From contig SIBS01000001.1 of the NCBI GenBank assembly GCA_009695045.1, positions 1 to 42,941 on the forward strand: 42,941 nucleotides of DNA. Direction: 5' to 3'. This stretch comes from Candidatus Levyibacteriota bacterium. GTDB lineage: Bacteria > Patescibacteriota > Microgenomatia > Levybacterales > UBA12049. Under the pieces are notes generated by a model that was given only the letters and a program-made list of their open reading frames with translations, was not told the origin of the DNA and made no database searches. A program made the position numbers and the translations under genes. Positions within the stretch are counted from its first letter, which is position 1, and each line of letters starts with the position of its first letter. This document shows, piece after piece, positions 17,233 to 28,406 of the stretch.

Positions 17233-18819
17233 TTATTTTTCAATATAATGAACCAATTTATAAATACTAACTACGCTAAAATCCCATTTTTCTGCAATTT
17301 CAGCTCTCCCAAATCCAGCAATCTCCCACAAGGATGATCCCAAAGGGCTACATGATTGTTCACAAATAACTAAAAGTTGATCTGTTACAGTATGCCTTTG
17401 TAAATCATTTTGAAAATTTTCTATAACTACTGGCCTATGATTTATAATTTCAAAGAAATACCGATATCCATGATCAGAGTTTCCTTGAGAAATTAAAGCA
17501 AAATTAAATGACTTATTATTTGTTTTAGAAATAACAAAATCTGCAATTCTTTCTACCTGATCCTTTTGTTTATTTGCTAAAAAACGAAATGGCATTCCTG
17601 AGATATTTAAATAAAATAAAACTGAAAAAATAATTAATGCAAATATTTTTTCAATAAATCTTTTTTTATTGAAATTAAAAGGTATTAAAGACTTACTCCA
17701 TATTACATAAATTAAATTCCCAACCAAAAAAAATGGCAATGGAAACATAAATTGAAAATAATAATCATAAATTGGTTTATTATAAAAACCAAATAACAAA
17801 ATTCCTACCGTCCCCCAAATTAAAATAATACTCATTTTTAAGAAAGCCTCATTTCTTTTCTGTATAGTTTTACTATATTGATATAAAAACAATCCAAGAC
17901 TTGCAATAATAAGCATTATGGTGAAATAAAACCAAAAAGCTAAATAAGAATTTGTAGCAATATTCACTTGTTCAGGTGGAGGAAAAGCTGTAATAAGCCT
18001 ACTAAATAATCTAAATAAAACGTTTCCTATTGTTTGAACAAAATGATTACTTACTCCAGTTCCACTCGAGTGAAAAATAAATTTATATATACTTTGTATA
18101 TTTAAAAAATTATGCCTGACCTCAAATAATAAAAATGGAGATATACTAATTATAAATCCCCCAAATATATACAAATTTTGAGATAATAATTTTTTTAATA
18201 AAAAGATATAGCTTTTTGATTTATTAATAAATATATTGATAAAAAAAATATATAAAAAAACAGTAAATCCTAAAAAAGTAATAATATAATGAAGCTGTAT
18301 TCCTATTCCTAATAAAAGACCAGTTATGAAAAATAATTTTCCAGAATTATTTATTGATGCTTTATAAAGAAAATAAATAATAAGAATGGAGAAGAAGGGT
18401 AAGAGATTGGGATTCCATGAAGATCGTGAATATGCTATAACAACCGGAGATATAGAATATAATAATGCAGATATTAATCCGACTTGTCTATTAAAAAATA
18501 TGCTTCCAATTCTATAAATTAAATATACTGTTGCAACTCCAAATAGTCCAACCATTACTGCAGGACCTACGGGATCATAATTAAATAACCATAAAAATGG
18601 ACTTATGAAATAATAATAAATTGGACCAAGAAAAAAACCACCCACAGATGAGGTTGGTCCAAGAAGTGTTAATTTACCATGTAAGATATTATATGCTACT
18701 AAAACATCTCTGCCTTCGTCACCCAAGAAAGTCATATAATCAGATATTTTATAAAACCTTACAAATGCAGCTAATGAGATTATTGCTAAAATTATAAAAT
18801 TATTTTTAATAATTTTCAC
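17233..18819 (-). CDS. GT39-family (ArnT/PMT-like) membrane glycosyltransferase
   Basis: A 528-residue polytopic protein. The first extracytoplasmic loop carries the acidic pair D34-E35 in LGDEGRD, followed by GPTSSVGGFFLGPIYYYF, typical of dolichyl/undecaprenyl-phosphate sugar-dependent transferases. About ten or more hydrophobic helices follow, with a soluble C-terminal tail from about residue 410. It is expected to transfer a lipid-linked sugar to an acceptor outside the membrane. It overlaps the Dpm1-GtrA gene by 14 bases, so the lipid-sugar donor is probably made by that neighbour. Confidence 0.85.
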   Translation of the reverse strand: MKIIKNNFIILAIISLAAFVRFYKISDYMTFLGDEGRDVLVAYNILHGKLTLLGPTSSVGGFFLGPIYYYFISPFLWLFNYDPVGPAVMVGLFGVATVYLIYRIGSIFFNRQVGLISALLYSISPVVIAYSRSSWNPNLLPFFSILIIYFLYKASINNSGKLFFITGLLLGIGIQLHYIITFLGFTVFLYIFFINIFINKSKSYIFLLKKLLSQNLYIFGGFIISISPFLLFEVRHNFLNIQSIYKFIFHSSGTGVSNHFVQTIGNVLFRLFSRLITAFPPPEQVNIATNSYLAFWFYFTIMLIIASLGLFLYQYSKTIQKRNEAFLKMSIILIWGTVGILLFGFYNKPIYDYYFQFMFPLPFFLVGNLIYVIWSKSLIPFNFNKKRFIEKIFALIIFSVLFYLNISGMPFRFLANKQKDQVERIADFVISKTNNKSFNFALISQGNSDHGYRYFFEIINHRPVVIENFQNDLQRHTVTDQLLVICEQSCSPLGSSLWEIAGFGRAEIAEKWDFSVVSIYKLVHYIEK

Positions 18820-20047
18820 TATTTTTTAAATGAGTTTTCCAAATTAATCTATTATAAATAAAATAATTTAGGGGGATTATTAATAATATAATCGTTGGAA
18901 ATAAAATTGCAATTCGAGTTAGAATAGAAAAACCAAAAATATTAATATTTTGCCCAATCAATACTACCCCAATCCATGTTGATACACCTTGGATTAATAT
19001 AGCAATGAATGAAGCTGTATTAAACTTTAATAATCTAATTATAAATGATGATTTATTTTTAATATTTTTAGCGTCACTAAAAGTCCAGATATTATTCAAA
19101 AGAAAATTTGAAAGTATTGCAAATTCAGCTCCAATACTAGTTGCTATCCCTTGGGAGTGGGCAGGCAACTGTTCGATCCCACCCACTAGAATTGACTGAG
19201 TTGTATAAAAAACTGATGCAAGCCATGAACTTAAGCCATAAATAATTGATAATTCCTGTGCAACTACCATAACTATAAAACCAATTCCACCAACTATTAA
19301 AAATTTTATAAATCTTCTTAATTCTATTATTCTTTCTCCGATAACATAGCGCAATAGATTTATAATATATTCAAATGGAGCAATTTTTGAATGACCTTCT
19401 TTTCTATCAGCAAAATGTATCGGAACCTCTGCTATCTTATAACCAGCAAGGATTGATTTATAAAGAAGTGCTACCTGAAATGTATACCCCTGATATGGTC
19501 TAACTTCTTCGCGTATTTTGAGAAATAAATCTTTTTTTATTGCACGCATTCCACCAGTCCAATCATGAATATAAAAACGAAAAGTAATTATTCTTACTAA
19601 TATATTTCCGCATACGGAAAATGCTTTTCTGTGTAATGGCCAATTAATTGGCATCGATCCACCATCGCTATATCTTGTGCCAATTGCTATATCATAACCA
19701 TTTTTTATTTTATCAAGAAACTTAGGTATTTCTCGTGGATCATGTGATAAATCTGCATCTATTTGAACTACTATATCTGCACCCATTTCCTCTATGGCGC
19801 ATGACATTACTCTAATATAGGCTGCTCCTAAACCTTTTTTTTCTCCTACATTTACGCCAAGATTTTTCCATTTCTTTCCAAGTCCCCTGACTATATCTGC
19901 AGTACCATCTGGAGAATTATCATCTGCGACGAGGATATTCATATCATAATCTTTTATTTTGGGAAAAACTTCTTCCTCGAGAATGGCAATAAGTTGCTCT
20001 ATGTTACCCTTTTCATTATATGTTGCTGGTATAACTACTACTTTCAT
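18806..20047 (-). CDS. Dpm1-like polyprenyl-phosphate sugar synthase fused to GtrA domain
   Basis: A 413-residue fusion. Residues 1-235 are a GT2 transferase of the dolichol-phosphate mannosyltransferase type: PATYNEKGN, ADDNSPDGT (41-49), metal-binding DAD (97-99) in DADLSHDP, and the DWTGGMRA segment. Residues about 245-413 contain four hydrophobic helices matching GtrA-like membrane proteins. The enzyme should put mannose or glucose on a polyprenyl phosphate, and the GtrA part may help membrane anchoring or flipping. The start overlaps the preceding gene by ATGA. Confidence 0.9.
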   Translation of the reverse strand: MKVVVIPATYNEKGNIEQLIAILEEEVFPKIKDYDMNILVADDNSPDGTADIVRGLGKKWKNLGVNVGEKKGLGAAYIRVMSCAIEEMGADIVVQIDADLSHDPREIPKFLDKIKNGYDIAIGTRYSDGGSMPINWPLHRKAFSVCGNILVRIITFRFYIHDWTGGMRAIKKDLFLKIREEVRPYQGYTFQVALLYKSILAGYKIAEVPIHFADRKEGHSKIAPFEYIINLLRYVIGERIIELRRFIKFLIVGGIGFIVMVVAQELSIIYGLSSWLASVFYTTQSILVGGIEQLPAHSQGIATSIGAEFAILSNFLLNNIWTFSDAKNIKNKSSFIIRLLKFNTASFIAILIQGVSTWIGVVLIGQNINIFGFSILTRIAILFPTIILLIIPLNYFIYNRLIWKTHLKNSENY

Positions 20048-21006
20048 TTTTGTATTTTAAAATATTCTATTGTTTTTTCTAATCCATCTTCAAAAGATAC
20101 TTCTGGTTTCCAATCTAAAAGTTTTTTAGCTTTTGATATATCTGGTTTACGTTTTTTAGGATCATCTTCCGGTAATGTCTCAAATATTATTTCTGAAGAA
20201 GATTCAATTTTATTTTTAATAAACCTTGCTACGTCTACTATATTTCTTTCGTCAGGATTTCCTAGATTAATAACCTCTCCATTAAGATTATCTATAAACA
20301 TTAATTTTAGCAAGCCATTAACTAGATCAGTAATATAGCAAAAGCTTCTTGTTTGCATTCCAGCTCCATACACAGTAATTGGCTCATTTCGCAATGCCTG
20401 ATTAATAAAATTTGAAACAACGCGACCATCATCAATCTGCATTCGTGGACCATAAGTATTAAATATACGAACGATACGAGTATCCATATTATGCTTCCTA
20501 AAAAAAGCAGTTGTAATTGCTTCACCGAAACGCTTTCCTTCATCATATACAGATCTTATGCCTCGAGAATTAACATTTCCGAAATAATCTTCAGTTTGTG
20601 GAGACACCTCTGGGTCTCCATAGATTTCTGATGAAGATGCAAATAAAAATCTCGCATTCTGAGATTTTGCCAACATAAGTAAGTTATAACTCCCAACAGA
20701 ATTAACAAGTAATGTTTCAATAGGAAAATTTATATAGCTACGCTTGCTCTTCTTGTTAGGTGATGCAGGAGATGCAAGGTGAAAAATATAAGATATATTA
20801 TTTAATAAATCTGAGGGAGGGATTTCTGTGGCAAGATCATGATCGAGTAAATGAAAATTATTATTCTTATCTAAATCTTCTATATTTTTCTTATCACCAG
20901 TAATAAAATTATCTATACAAACAACTAAATAGCCTTTTTCCAATAGCTGTCTACATATATAGGAGCCGATAAAACCTGCCCCACCAGCTACAATTACCTT
21001 CTGCAT
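20044..21006 (-). CDS. UDP-glucuronate decarboxylase-like SDR (UDP-xylose synthase)
   Basis: A 320-residue extended SDR: GGAGFIGS at the N-terminus, FHLASPASP, SSSEIYGDP, the YDEGKR catalytic Tyr/Lys segment, and RIFNTYGPRM. This combination is typical of UDP-xylose synthases, which convert UDP-glucuronate to UDP-xylose. The ugd gene three genes upstream would supply UDP-glucuronate, supporting this. Substrate identity is inferred from motifs and context. Confidence 0.85.
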   Translation of the reverse strand: MQKVIVAGGAGFIGSYICRQLLEKGYLVVCIDNFITGDKKNIEDLDKNNNFHLLDHDLATEIPPSDLLNNISYIFHLASPASPNKKSKRSYINFPIETLLVNSVGSYNLLMLAKSQNARFLFASSSEIYGDPEVSPQTEDYFGNVNSRGIRSVYDEGKRFGEAITTAFFRKHNMDTRIVRIFNTYGPRMQIDDGRVVSNFINQALRNEPITVYGAGMQTRSFCYITDLVNGLLKLMFIDNLNGEVINLGNPDERNIVDVARFIKNKIESSSEIIFETLPEDDPKKRKPDISKAKKLLDWKPEVSFEDGLEKTIEYFKIQK

Positions 21007-21010
21007 AAAA

Positions 21011-22955
<1,945 letters not shown>

Positions 22956-22958
22956 TTT

Positions 22959-24251
22959 CTAGCGCCCAACACCTTTATATACAAAACCTAGATCTTGAAT
23001 TAATTTTGGATCAAAAATATTTCTTGCATCAAGAATTAAAGGGGAACGCATATCTTTCTTTAATTTTTTGAAATCTAAATTTTTAAATTCATTCCATTCT
23101 GTCATTAAAATTAAGATATCTGAATCTTTTATTGCTTCCTGAGCATTTATAGAAAAAGTAACATTTTTTAAAATTATTTTCGCATTTTCCATAGCAATAG
23201 GATCATATGCTTTTATTTCAGCCCCTAACTCTTGCAACGCTTTTATAACCAATAATGATGGTGCATCTCTAATATCATCTGTATCTGGCTTAAATGCTAG
23301 ACCAAGAATGCATACAGTTTTTCTCATTAAAGTATTTCCAAGCATATCTTTTGCTTTATCAACTATTGAATGGATGGCTTCATTATTTACCTCTTCTACT
23401 TCCCTTAAAAGTCGAAAATCATATCCATGTTTTTTAGCTATTGCTATTAATGCTTTTACATCTTTTGGGAAACAACTTCCTCCATATCCACCACCAGCAG
23501 ATAAAAAAGCGCTACCAATGCGACTATCAAGTCCTACAGCTTGTAAAACACTAGGGCCATCTGCTCCAGTTAATTCAGATATTTTAGCAATAGTATTTGC
23601 GAATGATATTTTTGTAGCTAAAAAAGCATTAGAAGCATATTTTATCATCTCAGCGGTTTCTATATTAGAGATCACTCGCTTACCACCAATTGGCCTATGG
23701 AGTTCCGTCATGGTATCACTTGCTTTTTTTGATTCTATGCCAAACACAACTCTATCAGGATTTAACGTATCAGAAATTGCTTGTCCTTCTCTCAGAAATT
23801 CAGGACATGAAGCAATATCGAATTCTACATTTTTAGATTTTACAGACTCAATTATTTTTTTAACTTCTTTATTCGTACCCACAGGCACCGTGCTCTTAGT
23901 TGCGATAATCGTATAGCCATCAATATGTTTACCTATTTTTTCTGCAACCTCAAATACGACAGATAAATCAGCTTCGCCTGTAGTCTTTGGTGGTGTTCCT
24001 ACTGCAATAAAAACAACTTCTGATTCAGGAATTGCCTTATCATAATCTAAAGTAAAAAATAATCGCTTTGCTAATACATTCTTTTTTACTATCTCCTCTA
24101 ATCCTGGCTCATAAATTGGTAGAATTCCTTTTTTTAAATTTTCAATCTTTTCAAAAGTATGACCAATTACCCATACTTTATTACCTAAATCTGCAAATGT
24201 TGCAGCGGTAACAAGACCTACGTATCCATGTCCTACAAAAGTAATTGTCAT
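22959..24251 (-). CDS. ugd: UDP-glucose 6-dehydrogenase
   Basis: A 430-residue NAD-dependent dehydrogenase with GHGYVGLVTA at the N-terminus, SCPEFLREG, ETAEMIKYASNAF (Lys204), and catalytic Cys260 in GGYGGSCFPKD, then the C-terminal domain with GLAFKPDTDDIRDAP. It oxidises UDP-glucose to UDP-glucuronate. The ATG overlaps the stop of the rfbD remnant (ATGA). Confidence 0.95.
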   Translation of the reverse strand: MTITFVGHGYVGLVTAATFADLGNKVWVIGHTFEKIENLKKGILPIYEPGLEEIVKKNVLAKRLFFTLDYDKAIPESEVVFIAVGTPPKTTGEADLSVVFEVAEKIGKHIDGYTIIATKSTVPVGTNKEVKKIIESVKSKNVEFDIASCPEFLREGQAISDTLNPDRVVFGIESKKASDTMTELHRPIGGKRVISNIETAEMIKYASNAFLATKISFANTIAKISELTGADGPSVLQAVGLDSRIGSAFLSAGGGYGGSCFPKDVKALIAIAKKHGYDFRLLREVEEVNNEAIHSIVDKAKDMLGNTLMRKTVCILGLAFKPDTDDIRDAPSLLVIKALQELGAEIKAYDPIAMENAKIILKNVTFSINAQEAIKDSDILILMTEWNEFKNLDFKKLKKDMRSPLILDARNIFDPKLIQDLGFVYKGVGR

Positions 24252-25144
24252 AAAGATAACTGTTTTTTTATTATTTTTAAACCTTCCTTAAAAGAATTCA
24301 TCTCGATATCTAGCTTCTTAAGTTTATCACTTTTCATGATTAAATTAAAGGGTCTTTCTGCCCTATTTTTAAAGAATTCTGCACGAGTTGTTGAAAAAAT
24401 TAAATTTTTATCATAACCAAAAATATCTACTATATCTATGCATGCATCATATGGTGTAAGTGACCCATTTCCAACAACATGAAAAATACCGTCTTGCCAA
24501 TTTGAAATAAAAGCATTAATAAATAAAGCAAGATCATCAATAAAAGTTGGCGTAAAATGATGATCAATAACTGCAGAGACCTGCTGCCTAGATTCCAAAC
24601 GCTTCATTATCGAGCGGAAAAAATTATTTCTTATAAAAGATGCTCTATATGGATAGGCTATTCTAAAAATTGCCAATGGAACCATCGCCGCCTTAACTAA
24701 TTTTTCTCCCTCAAATTTTGTCTGACCATACCAATTAATTGGATTTTCTCTATCACCGTCAAAATAAAAATCTTTGGCTCCATCAAAAACAAAATCTGTA
24801 GAAATATAGATAATTTTCTTGCCTGTTTTATTGCATGTATCTACTATATTTCGTGTTCCTTCTACATTTATAGCCCATGCACTACTCGCCAGGGATAAAT
24901 TTTCAATTTTTTCTTTTCTTTCAATATCCTCTTCTCTATCTAGCTCGCATGTATCGATATCTGATTTAGCAACCATATGTAAAACTATAGAGGAATCTGA
25001 TTTTTCAATTGCATTAAAAACTGAGGATCTATCAACAATGTTGATACCAGAGCTACGACTTATATTTTAAAATTCATGATTATTTAATAATTCTGTGATT
25101 CTTGATCAAACAAGCCCATGAAGTCATGTGCCAATTATTCTCAT
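24248..25144 (-). pseudogene. rfbD: dTDP-4-dehydrorhamnose reductase gene with three 5' nonsense codons
   Basis: The full frame begins at ATG 25144, overlapping the rfbB stop by ATGA, and would code for 298 residues. It reads MRIIGT-stop-LHGLV-stop-SRITELL, then a third stop at codon 26, and is open from there to the end. Stops are TGA at codon 7 (25124-25126), TGA at codon 13 (25106-25108) and TAA at codon 26 (25067-25069). Putting Gly at the two TGA positions restores the G-x-x-G-x-x-G Rossmann motif. Each stop is one G-to-T change from the expected GGA, GGA or GAA. The intact part has STDFVFDG and NWYGQTKFEGE, as in RmlD. An internal ATG at 24976 could start a 242-residue product lacking the NAD(P)-binding loop. 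Confidence 0.85.
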
Positions 25145-26154
25145 AAAAATCCATATTGCATATCATAATATTTTTGATATTCACCTTTTTTAACTCTCTG
25201 CCACCACTCCTTATTATCAACATACCATTTAATTGTTTTTTCAAGCCAAATATCAAAAGATAGCTGAGGCTCCCATCCTAATTCATTTTTTATCTTTGAC
25301 CAATTAACATCATATTTTCTATCATGTCCAGGTCTATCTTTTACAAACTCTATGGATGATTCATCTTTATCCATAATTTTAATAATTTTTTTTATTACTT
25401 CTATGTTTGGTAAAAGCTGTGTCATTCCCCCAACAAGATATGTCTCTGCAATTTTTCCCTTTTTTAAAACCATATCTATTGCTCGACAGTGATCTTCAAC
25501 ATGCAACCAATCCCTAACATAGAGACCATCTCCGTAAATTGGCACTTTTTTTCCTTCCAAAAGATTTGTTATTGCTAGAGGAATAAATTTTTCAGGAAAC
25601 ATATAGGGACCAAAATTATTAGAGCAATTAGTAATAGTTATCGGCAACTCATAAGTTTCACTATATGCACGGACTAAATGATCTGATCCTGCCTTAGTTG
25701 CAGAATATGGACTTCTAGGATTGTAAGGTGATTTTTCTGAAAACTTAATATTAGTTTCTAGCTCAATTGACCCAAAAACCTCATCTGTTGAAATATGATG
25801 AAATCTCTTAACATTATTTCTTAAAGCTGCATCTAGCATAACCTGAGTACCTAGCACATTTGTTTTTACAAATTCTGATGGACCCATTATTGACCTATCA
25901 ACATGAGTCTCAGCGGCAAAATGAACAACAATATCCGCTCCAGCCATCGAACTTACAACTAAATTACTGTCTGCAATATCTCCTCTTATAAATATATATT
26001 TAGGATTTTTTTCAATACTTTTAAGATTTTCTAAATTTCCAGCATATGTTAATTTATCAAAATTAATAATGCTATCATTTGGATAATTTTTTATCCAGTA
26101 GAGTATAAAATTAGAGCCAATAAACCCTGCTCCACCCGTAACGAAAAGTTTCAT
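25141..26154 (-). CDS. rfbB: dTDP-glucose 4,6-dehydratase
   Basis: A 337-residue SDR with TGGAGFIGSNF, HFAAETHVDRSI, STDEVFGS, YSATKAGSDHLVRAY (Tyr/Lys) and NCSNNFGPYMFPEK, all diagnostic of RfbB/RmlB. It converts dTDP-glucose to dTDP-4-keto-6-deoxyglucose. It follows rfbA by 20 bases and is followed by the disrupted rfbD. No rfbC (3,5-epimerase) is in the window. Confidence 0.95.
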   Translation of the reverse strand: MKLFVTGGAGFIGSNFILYWIKNYPNDSIINFDKLTYAGNLENLKSIEKNPKYIFIRGDIADSNLVVSSMAGADIVVHFAAETHVDRSIMGPSEFVKTNVLGTQVMLDAALRNNVKRFHHISTDEVFGSIELETNIKFSEKSPYNPRSPYSATKAGSDHLVRAYSETYELPITITNCSNNFGPYMFPEKFIPLAITNLLEGKKVPIYGDGLYVRDWLHVEDHCRAIDMVLKKGKIAETYLVGGMTQLLPNIEVIKKIIKIMDKDESSIEFVKDRPGHDRKYDVNWSKIKNELGWEPQLSFDIWLEKTIKWYVDNKEWWQRVKKGEYQKYYDMQYGFL

Positions 26155-26174
26155 ATATTATTAATATTTGTGAA

Positions 26175-26903
26175 TTATTTGGAGTCAATTTTTTTTGCCC
26201 AAAAACTATTCGCTTGAAATAAACTTTGAAAAGTTCCGGCATCACTCCAAAATCCATCTAAAGTTGAGTGATTAAGCTTATTATTTCTAATATACTCATT
26301 ATTAACATCTGTTATTTCTAATTCTCCCCTTAATGAAGGAGTTATGTTACGAATATAGTTAAAAACATTTTTATCATATATATAGAGACCAGTAACTGCC
26401 ATGTCGCTTTCGGGATATTTTGGTTTTTCGTCGATTCTTATTACTTTCTGATGATGATTTTTATCAAATATCGCAATTCCAAAACGACTGGGATCATTAA
26501 CTTTTTTTAAAAAAACCATTGCACCATCAGTGAATTCTTTTATTTGATGCGATATGTTTGCATCCGTTGTGTTATCTCCTAGAATAACTGCGATATTCTC
26601 ATTAGATGCAAAATCTTCAGCAAGTAATAACGCATCCGCAATTCCACCATCAGGCTTCTCTTGGTATGCATATTCTAGATGAGTGACGCCAAGTTCTTTA
26701 CCATTTTTCAAAACACCTAAAAACTGCCCTACATGTGGCCCACTTGTAACTATTAGTATTTCAGTAACACCAGCTTTTACAAGTGTCTCAATTGGATAAA
26801 ATATCATTGGCTTATTATACACGGGAAGTAAATGCTTATTAGAAACATGGGTAAGCGGATATAATCGTGTCCCTAGTCCTCCTGCTAAAATAATACCTTT
26901 CAT
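26175..26903 (-). CDS. rfbA: Glucose-1-phosphate thymidylyltransferase
   Basis: A 242-residue nucleotidyltransferase with GGLGTRLYPLT, SNKHLLPVYNKPMIFYP, GDNTTD and the DEKPKYPESDMAVTGLY segment. It makes dTDP-glucose from dTTP and glucose-1-phosphate. It is the first gene of the nucleotide-sugar run. No SD or clear promoter is obvious in the 34 bases upstream. Confidence 0.93.
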   Translation of the reverse strand: MKGIILAGGLGTRLYPLTHVSNKHLLPVYNKPMIFYPIETLVKAGVTEILIVTSGPHVGQFLGVLKNGKELGVTHLEYAYQEKPDGGIADALLLAEDFASNENIAVILGDNTTDANISHQIKEFTDGAMVFLKKVNDPSRFGIAIFDKNHHQKVIRIDEKPKYPESDMAVTGLYIYDKNVFNYIRNITPSLRGELEITDVNNEYIRNNKLNHSTLDGFWSDAGTFQSLFQANSFWAKKIDSK

Positions 26904-26937
26904 AAATTTGTCTATTCTCTAAGAGAGTAATCCTGAA

Positions 26938-27210
26938 TTACGATAAAAAACCACCTGTGATAAAAAATATCACAACAGATATGCCAAGGCTCCCTATGAG
27001 TATATATTCTATCACAATTTTACTTGTCAAGTCATGCATTGCTTTATGATGAATAATACCAAAAAGAACATAAGAAAAAGCAGTAAGTACAATAATGGAT
27101 GCTTGAATCTGTTTATTTTGAGAAAAATTAAGCATAATTATAGTCGAAAAAATAAAAATTAGAAAAAGAGAAATATAATAGCCTATATGATGCTCTGAAT
27201 GTTTAATCAA
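26938..27210 (-). CDS. Small three-helix membrane protein, unknown
   Basis: A 90-residue protein I do not recognise. It has three hydrophobic helices (about 10-29, 37-53 and 66-87), with histidines clustered near the ends of the first two (HSEHH, GIIHHKAMH). Its start overlaps the CAP-protein stop by ATGA, so it is translated with that gene. Confidence 0.7.
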   Translation of the reverse strand: MIKHSEHHIGYYISLFLIFIFSTIIMLNFSQNKQIQASIIVLTAFSYVLFGIIHHKAMHDLTSKIVIEYILIGSLGISVVIFFITGGFLS

Positions 27211-28064
27211 AATACAACTCCCTTACTAATAATTACAATAAATAACAACATTAATCCTAAAAATAAAATATGATCTGAATTATGTCCTACGAAACGAATA
27301 ATTTTTTTATTTTCTATAATAATCATATCTAATGCAAAAATAAAAATAAAGAATAAAAAAATACCATAAGCTAATATTTTTGAAAATGACAGAGTATCTA
27401 AAATTGGAGCTTTTATAATTGATGATGATTTGACCCCTTCTACTGCCTTATTTTGTTTAGCAACGGATTCATTAAATGCAGATTTTCTATCTAAGACTAT
27501 TGGATTCATTCCGCCTAACTCTTCTATTACCAATATCGTAACTTCCCCATCTAGGATACCATCAACTACTGCAAAGCCAACATCTTGAAAGTTTTTGGAT
27601 AATATATTTTCTCGATGAGATTTACTATCCATCCATGCATTTATAACATCTTCTGATGATGTAAATCCCCTAGCTAAATTTTCTCCTGCATAGACATATT
27701 TATATCCAGCTTTTTTAATAAAAAACCAAGGAGTAGTTCCTGATGGAGAAGTATGTGCCCAATAATTTTTAGCGAACATATCTGTCCCCTTCAATGATGC
27801 AGCTTGATTAAGCTCTGCATTAAGTTTAAGAGAAGATAAGCCATTTTGTTGACGCTTTTTATTTGTTAATAAAAGAAGATCTTGGGAAGAAATACCTATT
27901 GACACGCCTAATACTCCTGAATAACTCTTTTTTAAAAATGGGGCATATAAGCTAAATAAAAATAATAGAATAATTAAGAAAAGCAATGATGAATGATGAA
28001 TTATTTTAGGACGATAATTATTCGTCTCCTGAGGCAGAAAAAGGTGGCAGAAAAAACCCTTCAT
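27207..28064 (-). CDS. Membrane-anchored CAP/SCP-domain protein
   Basis: A 285-residue protein. A hydrophobic helix (about 26-46) is followed by a CAP domain (about 60-185) with H104 in WAHTSPSG, E128 in AGENLA and H150/E152 in SHRENIL, the putative metal and active-site residues of the YkwD-type CAP family. Two more helices close the protein (about 233-253, 264-282). The domain should face outside. Bacterial CAP proteins have unclear function. A leaderless-type promoter lies directly before the ATG. Confidence 0.88.
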   Translation of the reverse strand: MKGFFCHLFLPQETNNYRPKIIHHSSLLFLIILLFLFSLYAPFLKKSYSGVLGVSIGISSQDLLLLTNKKRQQNGLSSLKLNAELNQAASLKGTDMFAKNYWAHTSPSGTTPWFFIKKAGYKYVYAGENLARGFTSSEDVINAWMDSKSHRENILSKNFQDVGFAVVDGILDGEVTILVIEELGGMNPIVLDRKSAFNESVAKQNKAVEGVKSSSIIKAPILDTLSFSKILAYGIFLFFIFIFALDMIIIENKKIIRFVGHNSDHILFLGLMLLFIVIISKGVVF

Positions 28065-28079
28065 TAAATTAGTATATCA
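28065..28079 (-). promoter_or_regulatory. Extended -10 promoter, leaderless type, for the CAP gene
   Basis: Minus strand TGATATACT (TGn plus TATACT) followed by six bases and the ATG at 28064. Predicted +1 is the A of the ATG. Confidence 0.65.
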
Positions 28080-28406
28080 TCAATATTGCGCGTCAACAAT
28101 CGCCCCAATGTTCATATTATTAACCTTTATATTCATCAGATAGGAAAGAGCGTTTCCAATTGCTAATCCCACTCTTAGACCAGTAAATGAACCTGGACCA
28201 ATATCAACTTCTACTGAATGAACATCTAATAAAGATAGATTATTTTCATTCAATATTTCATCTAGTAGAAATAAGACCATCTGATTTTTATTTTTTCCAC
28301 TTTCTTTTTCTTTTTTGAAATCTCTTCCATTAATATTAAGAACAACGATAGTTTTTTTATTATCAGACGTATCAATAAAAAGATTACTCTTCAATAATTT
28401 ATTCAT
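28080..28406 (-). CDS. tsaB: Short TsaB (t6A biosynthesis), N-terminal lobe
   Basis: A 108-residue protein with NLFIDTSDNKK at the start and VDIGPGSFTGLRVGLAIGNAL, the signature of TsaB. Normal TsaB is about 230 residues; only the first ASKHA lobe is present. The gene overlaps tsaC by 8 bases and ends with TGA. Neighbours tsaE and tsaC support a role in N6-threonylcarbamoyl-adenosine synthesis with TsaD, whose gene is not in the window. Confidence 0.87.
   Translation of the reverse strand: MNKLLKSNLFIDTSDNKKTIVVLNINGRDFKKEKESGKNKNQMVLFLLDEILNENNLSLLDVHSVEVDIGPGSFTGLRVGLAIGNALSYLMNIKVNNMNIGAIVDAQY

Noticed and set aside
24248-25144. Genetic code 25 (UGA = Gly) to explain the TGA codons in rfbD
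   Set aside because: prfB with the RF2 SPF motif is present, TGA ends at least eight genes (korA, sufD, sufC, the UDP-xylose synthase gene, rfbB, rfbD, tsaB and the surface protein), no other gene has in-frame TGA, and the third stop is TAA.
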